Source: WJKQ01 sp043810515 (lineage in GTDB: Bacteria > Patescibacteriota > Gracilibacteria > UBA1369 > LOWO2-01-FULL-3). From it: DNA of 8,896 nt. A program made the position numbers and the translations under genes. The stretch is taken from positions 1 through 8,896 of the forward strand of contig JBDRNZ010000029.1 of assembly GCA_043810515.1 (NCBI GenBank), written 5' to 3'. The notes under the pieces were generated by a model. That model ran no database searches. It worked only from the letters and a program-made list of their open reading frames with translations, and was not told the DNA's origin. This document shows positions 7,172 through 8,896 of this stretch, one piece after another (the first letter of the stretch is position 1; each line of letters begins with the position of its first letter).

Positions 7172-7453
7172 TTATTTTTTCGCCCCGCCATCCTCAGCCT
7201 TTTCCGCGGCCGCCTCAACCTTCCCTTCCTCTTTAACCTCCGTAGTTTCCGGCTTTTTTTCATCCAGCCTGAAGAATGAGGAAATGCTTTTTTCCGTTCC
7301 GAAAGCCACATTTTTTGTTCCGCATTTTTTGCATCTGTATACGTATTTGCCTCCGCATCGTTCGGTTTTGACGATTTCCTCGCAGTCTTTGCAATAAAAA
7401 ACTATTGATACGGGCTCCTGCGTAGTTTTTTCAGGTGTTTTAGTTGATGTCAT
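7172..7453 (-). CDS. Small zinc-ribbon protein, function unknown
   Basis: A 93-residue protein I do not recognise as a named family. Residues 1-15 are polar. A compact zinc-ribbon-like segment follows, with C21-x2-C24, then C41-x2-C44 in a YRCKKCG knuckle, and an extra C33; the two CxxC pairs are 16 residues apart and would bind one Zn. After FGTEKSISSFFRLDE (51-65) the rest is a disordered, Glu/Lys/Ala-rich tail. It has no signal peptide or membrane helix, so it is probably cytosolic. Its start overlaps the end of the membrane-protein gene by 14 bp (7440-7453), indicating co-expression. No Shine-Dalgarno is visible, and translational coupling is likely. recA lies downstream on the same strand but has its own promoter. 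Zinc ribbons of this size often mediate nucleic-acid or protein contacts; which applies here is unknown. Confidence 0.75.
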   Translation of the reverse strand: MTSTKTPEKTTQEPVSIVFYCKDCEEIVKTERCGGKYVYRCKKCGTKNVAFGTEKSISSFFRLDEKKPETTEVKEEGKVEAAAEKAEDGGAKK

Positions 7454-8075
7454 TTGTGTGATTTATATTTCCATCCGTAAAATCATCAATCGACTCCTGC
7501 ACGGAGATTTTGATTTTATCCTTTTCGTTTTTTATATCTTCCTTTGGATTGATATCCCGTTGTAATCTTTCTTCCGTGTTAAGATTAATCAATGGCTTCA
7601 GATCCCCTTCTTCCTCAAAACTGACATCACTTTTTTTAACAGCCATAATTGCACCCAGCATTATAAAACCGGCCCCGATAAAGTCGAGATACATTCCGAT
7701 TCCAACAGTTTTATTGACCAGATTTAGTCCAAATTTATGGTGAAAGAAAACAGAAATTGAAAGAACCATCATAAATAACGAAAGGCCGCTGCTTAAGACA
7801 TGAAAATGATCCTCTTTTAGCGGAAGTTTTGGAGCGGGCTTATCCAGAAGTTTTAGCAGTATTATTCCAAAAGAAGCAATTGAAGCCATAAGAACGATTA
7901 CACCGGCCAGATAAAGAGGTCCGGTAATGCCGAGAAACATATCTCCGGTGTTAAATTGGTCGAGGTCTTTGTACCATGGAAGAAACACAGAAATCATGGC
8001 CAGAAGCGCACCTCCGAACACAAATTTTTTATGAATCGGCAATCGTTTAAGCTCGTTTTTGAATGAATTTGGCAT
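7440..8075 (-). CDS. Four-helix membrane protein, function unknown
   Basis: A 211-residue protein of no family I can name. A basic N-terminus (KNELKRLPIHKK) precedes four predicted membrane helices at about 16-35, 50-75, 91-112 and 124-146. The first ends in SVFLPWY, a motif I associate with small multi-helix membrane proteins of unknown function. The positive-inside rule puts the N-terminus and the long C-terminal tail (about 147-211) in the cytosol. The tail is highly charged (EEEGDLK, EERLQRD, KNEKDKIK) and probably disordered. The gene overlaps the following zinc-ribbon gene by 14 bp, so the two products may act together at the membrane. The ATG lacks a Shine-Dalgarno; a 7-bp inverted repeat (GAAATAA/TTATTTC, 8079-8094) lies 4 to 19 nt upstream and could affect initiation. 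Confidence 0.75.
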   Translation of the reverse strand: MPNSFKNELKRLPIHKKFVFGGALLAMISVFLPWYKDLDQFNTGDMFLGITGPLYLAGVIVLMASIASFGIILLKLLDKPAPKLPLKEDHFHVLSSGLSLFMMVLSISVFFHHKFGLNLVNKTVGIGMYLDFIGAGFIMLGAIMAVKKSDVSFEEEGDLKPLINLNTEERLQRDINPKEDIKNEKDKIKISVQESIDDFTDGNINHTNDIN

Positions 8076-8102
8076 AGTGAAATAAGGTTATTTCTGCTTC
8101 CA

Positions 8103-8130
8103 AGGATAACTCAAATCCTGACAATGTAAA
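8103..8130 (-). promoter_or_regulatory. Weak candidate promoter for the membrane protein/zinc-ribbon pair
   Basis: In the 85-bp gap before the membrane-protein gene, the minus strand has TTTACA (8125-8130) and TATCCT (8103-8108) 16 bp apart, a mediocre sigma-70 match. A short dyad AGGAT-N7-ATCCT (8103-8119) covers the -10 and could be an operator or chance. No terminator with a T-tract is seen for the gene ending at 8161. Confidence 0.25.
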
Positions 8131-8160
8131 GGGAATGCTTTTGGGCTACCTGCCATCGGC

Positions 8161-8844
8161 CTATTTTGCGATTCTCAAAGTCGCTTCTGGCGCTTTTGGC
8201 ACTTCCGCCCTGTTCAGCAGAGCTTTCAGAGTTTCGTTGAATGTCACGGCTTCTTTTCGTTCTTTTTCGAGTTTTTGCTGAAAAATTCTCAGTTTGAATT
8301 CGGTTTCGCTGTCAATCTGGAAACTTATTTTCGTGGACGATTTCCACCCGGGTGGAAAATTTTCAGCGTTGCCATTTTCAATTTCCCCAAAAAGATTTTG
8401 ATTTCTCTCGGAAAATTCCTGCTTTTTGATAATCCTTACGGCTTCCTCAAGCACCGGCTTTGACATGGATCTGACCATGTGGACAAGATTTTCCTCTTCC
8501 GTATTTTCGGCGATGGAAGTGACGGCTCGGACTTTCGCCCAGCCTTGTTTTTCGATTTCAGCTTTCAGCAGCGGTTTATCCTGAACTTTTTGGAATGTTC
8601 TCAAAATCTCATTGACTGTTTTTTGGCTCAGACCTCCCAGTTTTCCCGCAAATTCGTACAGCGAGTGAAATCCATACTTTTTGTACAATTTTCTTTTTTC
8701 GACTTCCGGCAGGCACACGGCAAATTTCCTTTTCCAGATTTTTATGTTTTTTCCGAATTCCTGGCAGAGGCCGTAGAGTTCTTTGTCGGATAGATTTTGA
8801 ATATTTTTCATGAATTTTTTTGTTAATTTTTGTATCAAAAACAT
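8161..8844 (-). CDS. HNH-nuclease-family-like protein lacking the HNH domain
   Basis: A 227-residue protein I cannot name with certainty. Its first part (about 30-110) has a helical pattern with LPEVEKRKLYKKYGFHSLYEFAGKLGGLSQKTVNEILRTFQ (written here in pieces: EVEKRKLY, YGFHSLYEFA, GLSQKTVNEIL). This resembles the N-terminal region of a group of bacterial HNH endonuclease proteins (E..RLY...G..SLFEY....L.LSE.....I). The region TKISFQIDSETEFKLRIFQQKLEK (in pieces: TKISFQID, ETEFKLRIF) resembles the segment just before the HNH domain in that group. The chain then stops at LRIAK with no His-Asn-His residues, so it is either a nuclease remnant or a DNA-binding derivative. FPPGWK in the linker is encoded by a palindromic element. 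I chose the ATG at 8844 because AGAGGGGA lies 6 nt upstream; a TTG at 8868 would add eight residues and an ATG at 8811 would remove eleven. Confidence 0.6.
   Translation of the reverse strand: MFLIQKLTKKFMKNIQNLSDKELYGLCQEFGKNIKIWKRKFAVCLPEVEKRKLYKKYGFHSLYEFAGKLGGLSQKTVNEILRTFQKVQDKPLLKAEIEKQGWAKVRAVTSIAENTEEENLVHMVRSMSKPVLEEAVRIIKKQEFSERNQNLFGEIENGNAENFPPGWKSSTKISFQIDSETEFKLRIFQQKLEKERKEAVTFNETLKALLNRAEVPKAPEATLRIAK
8341..8358. repeat. Palindromic element, copy 2, in frame inside a gene
   Basis: TTTCCACCCGGGTGGAAA is an exact 18-bp palindrome within the HNH-like gene. It is in frame and translates to FPPGWK on the coding strand; because of the symmetry the opposite strand in the matching frame gives the same peptide. 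It differs at one position from the core of the element at the purM stop (174-191). It falls in the low-complexity linker between the two conserved-looking parts of the protein, where an insertion would be tolerated. Confidence 0.75.
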
Positions 8845-8850
8845 ATCATA

Positions 8851-8858
8851 TCCCCTCT
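8851..8858 (-). promoter_or_regulatory. Ribosome binding site deciding the start of the HNH-like gene
   Basis: On the minus strand AGAGGGGA lies 6 nt before the ATG at 8844. It is the clearest Shine-Dalgarno-like sequence in the window and the reason for preferring this start over the in-frame TTG at 8868. The other genes here have none or, in recX, one placed very close to the ATG. Confidence 0.6.
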
Positions 8859-8896
8859 TTCCAGACAACCCAAAAACGGCTCAAGCAAGCGACTAT

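Noticed and set aside
8479..8793. A 104-codon open frame antisense to the HNH-like gene
   Set aside because: It is Phe-rich, a signature of reading opposite Lys/Glu-rich codons, and has no ribosome binding site or domain. It is a shadow frame.
8869..8896. Possible further gene or repeat at the right edge
   Set aside because: Only 28 bases remain beyond the longest possible start of the HNH-like gene, too few to support any call.

Overview
The window looks like chromosomal sequence from an uncultured bacterium with a compact genome, possibly in the Patescibacteria/CPR. This assignment is an inference: genes overlap or lie close together, most starts lack a clear Shine-Dalgarno sequence, type IV pilus and DNA-uptake genes are present, and several unfamiliar small proteins sit among standard informational genes. 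TGA is a normal stop (recA ends in TGA inside the recX start overlap), so the TGA=Gly code of Gracilibacteria does not apply here. Base composition is moderately AT-rich.

Plus strand, left end: the last 56 codons of purM (purine synthesis), a near-perfect palindrome laid over the purM stop codon, then dprA (recombination mediator that loads RecA during transformation). dprA overlaps by 7 bp an MFS-type transporter gene, whose end overlaps by 20 bp the end of the converging pilB gene.

Minus strand, right to left (direction of transcription): a 227-residue protein resembling the front part of an HNH-endonuclease family but without the HNH domain; a four-helix membrane protein overlapping a small zinc-ribbon protein; recA overlapping recX, ended by an intrinsic terminator; nusA; and a pilB/gspE-type assembly ATPase with its own extended -10 promoter.

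The most interesting signals are not protein genes. (1) The recA promoter (TTGACG, 17 bp, TATACT) has its spacer filled by a perfect 18-bp palindrome, GGTGAGCGTACGCTCACC, which looks like an SOS operator but differs from the best-known LexA boxes. (2) An 18-bp palindrome, TTTCCACCCGGGTGGAAA, lies in frame inside the HNH-like gene (encoding FPPGWK on either strand) and recurs with one mismatch at the purM stop more than 8 kb away, suggesting a dispersed palindromic element that tolerates insertion into coding sequence. (3) A terminator lies directly ahead of nusA, the gene for a termination/antitermination factor.

dprA, recA/recX and pilB together supply parts of a DNA-uptake and homologous-recombination route, with recA apparently also under damage-type control. 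I see no CRISPR array, tRNA, rRNA, insertion sequence or complete defence system. No gene-free stretch exceeds 300 bases.
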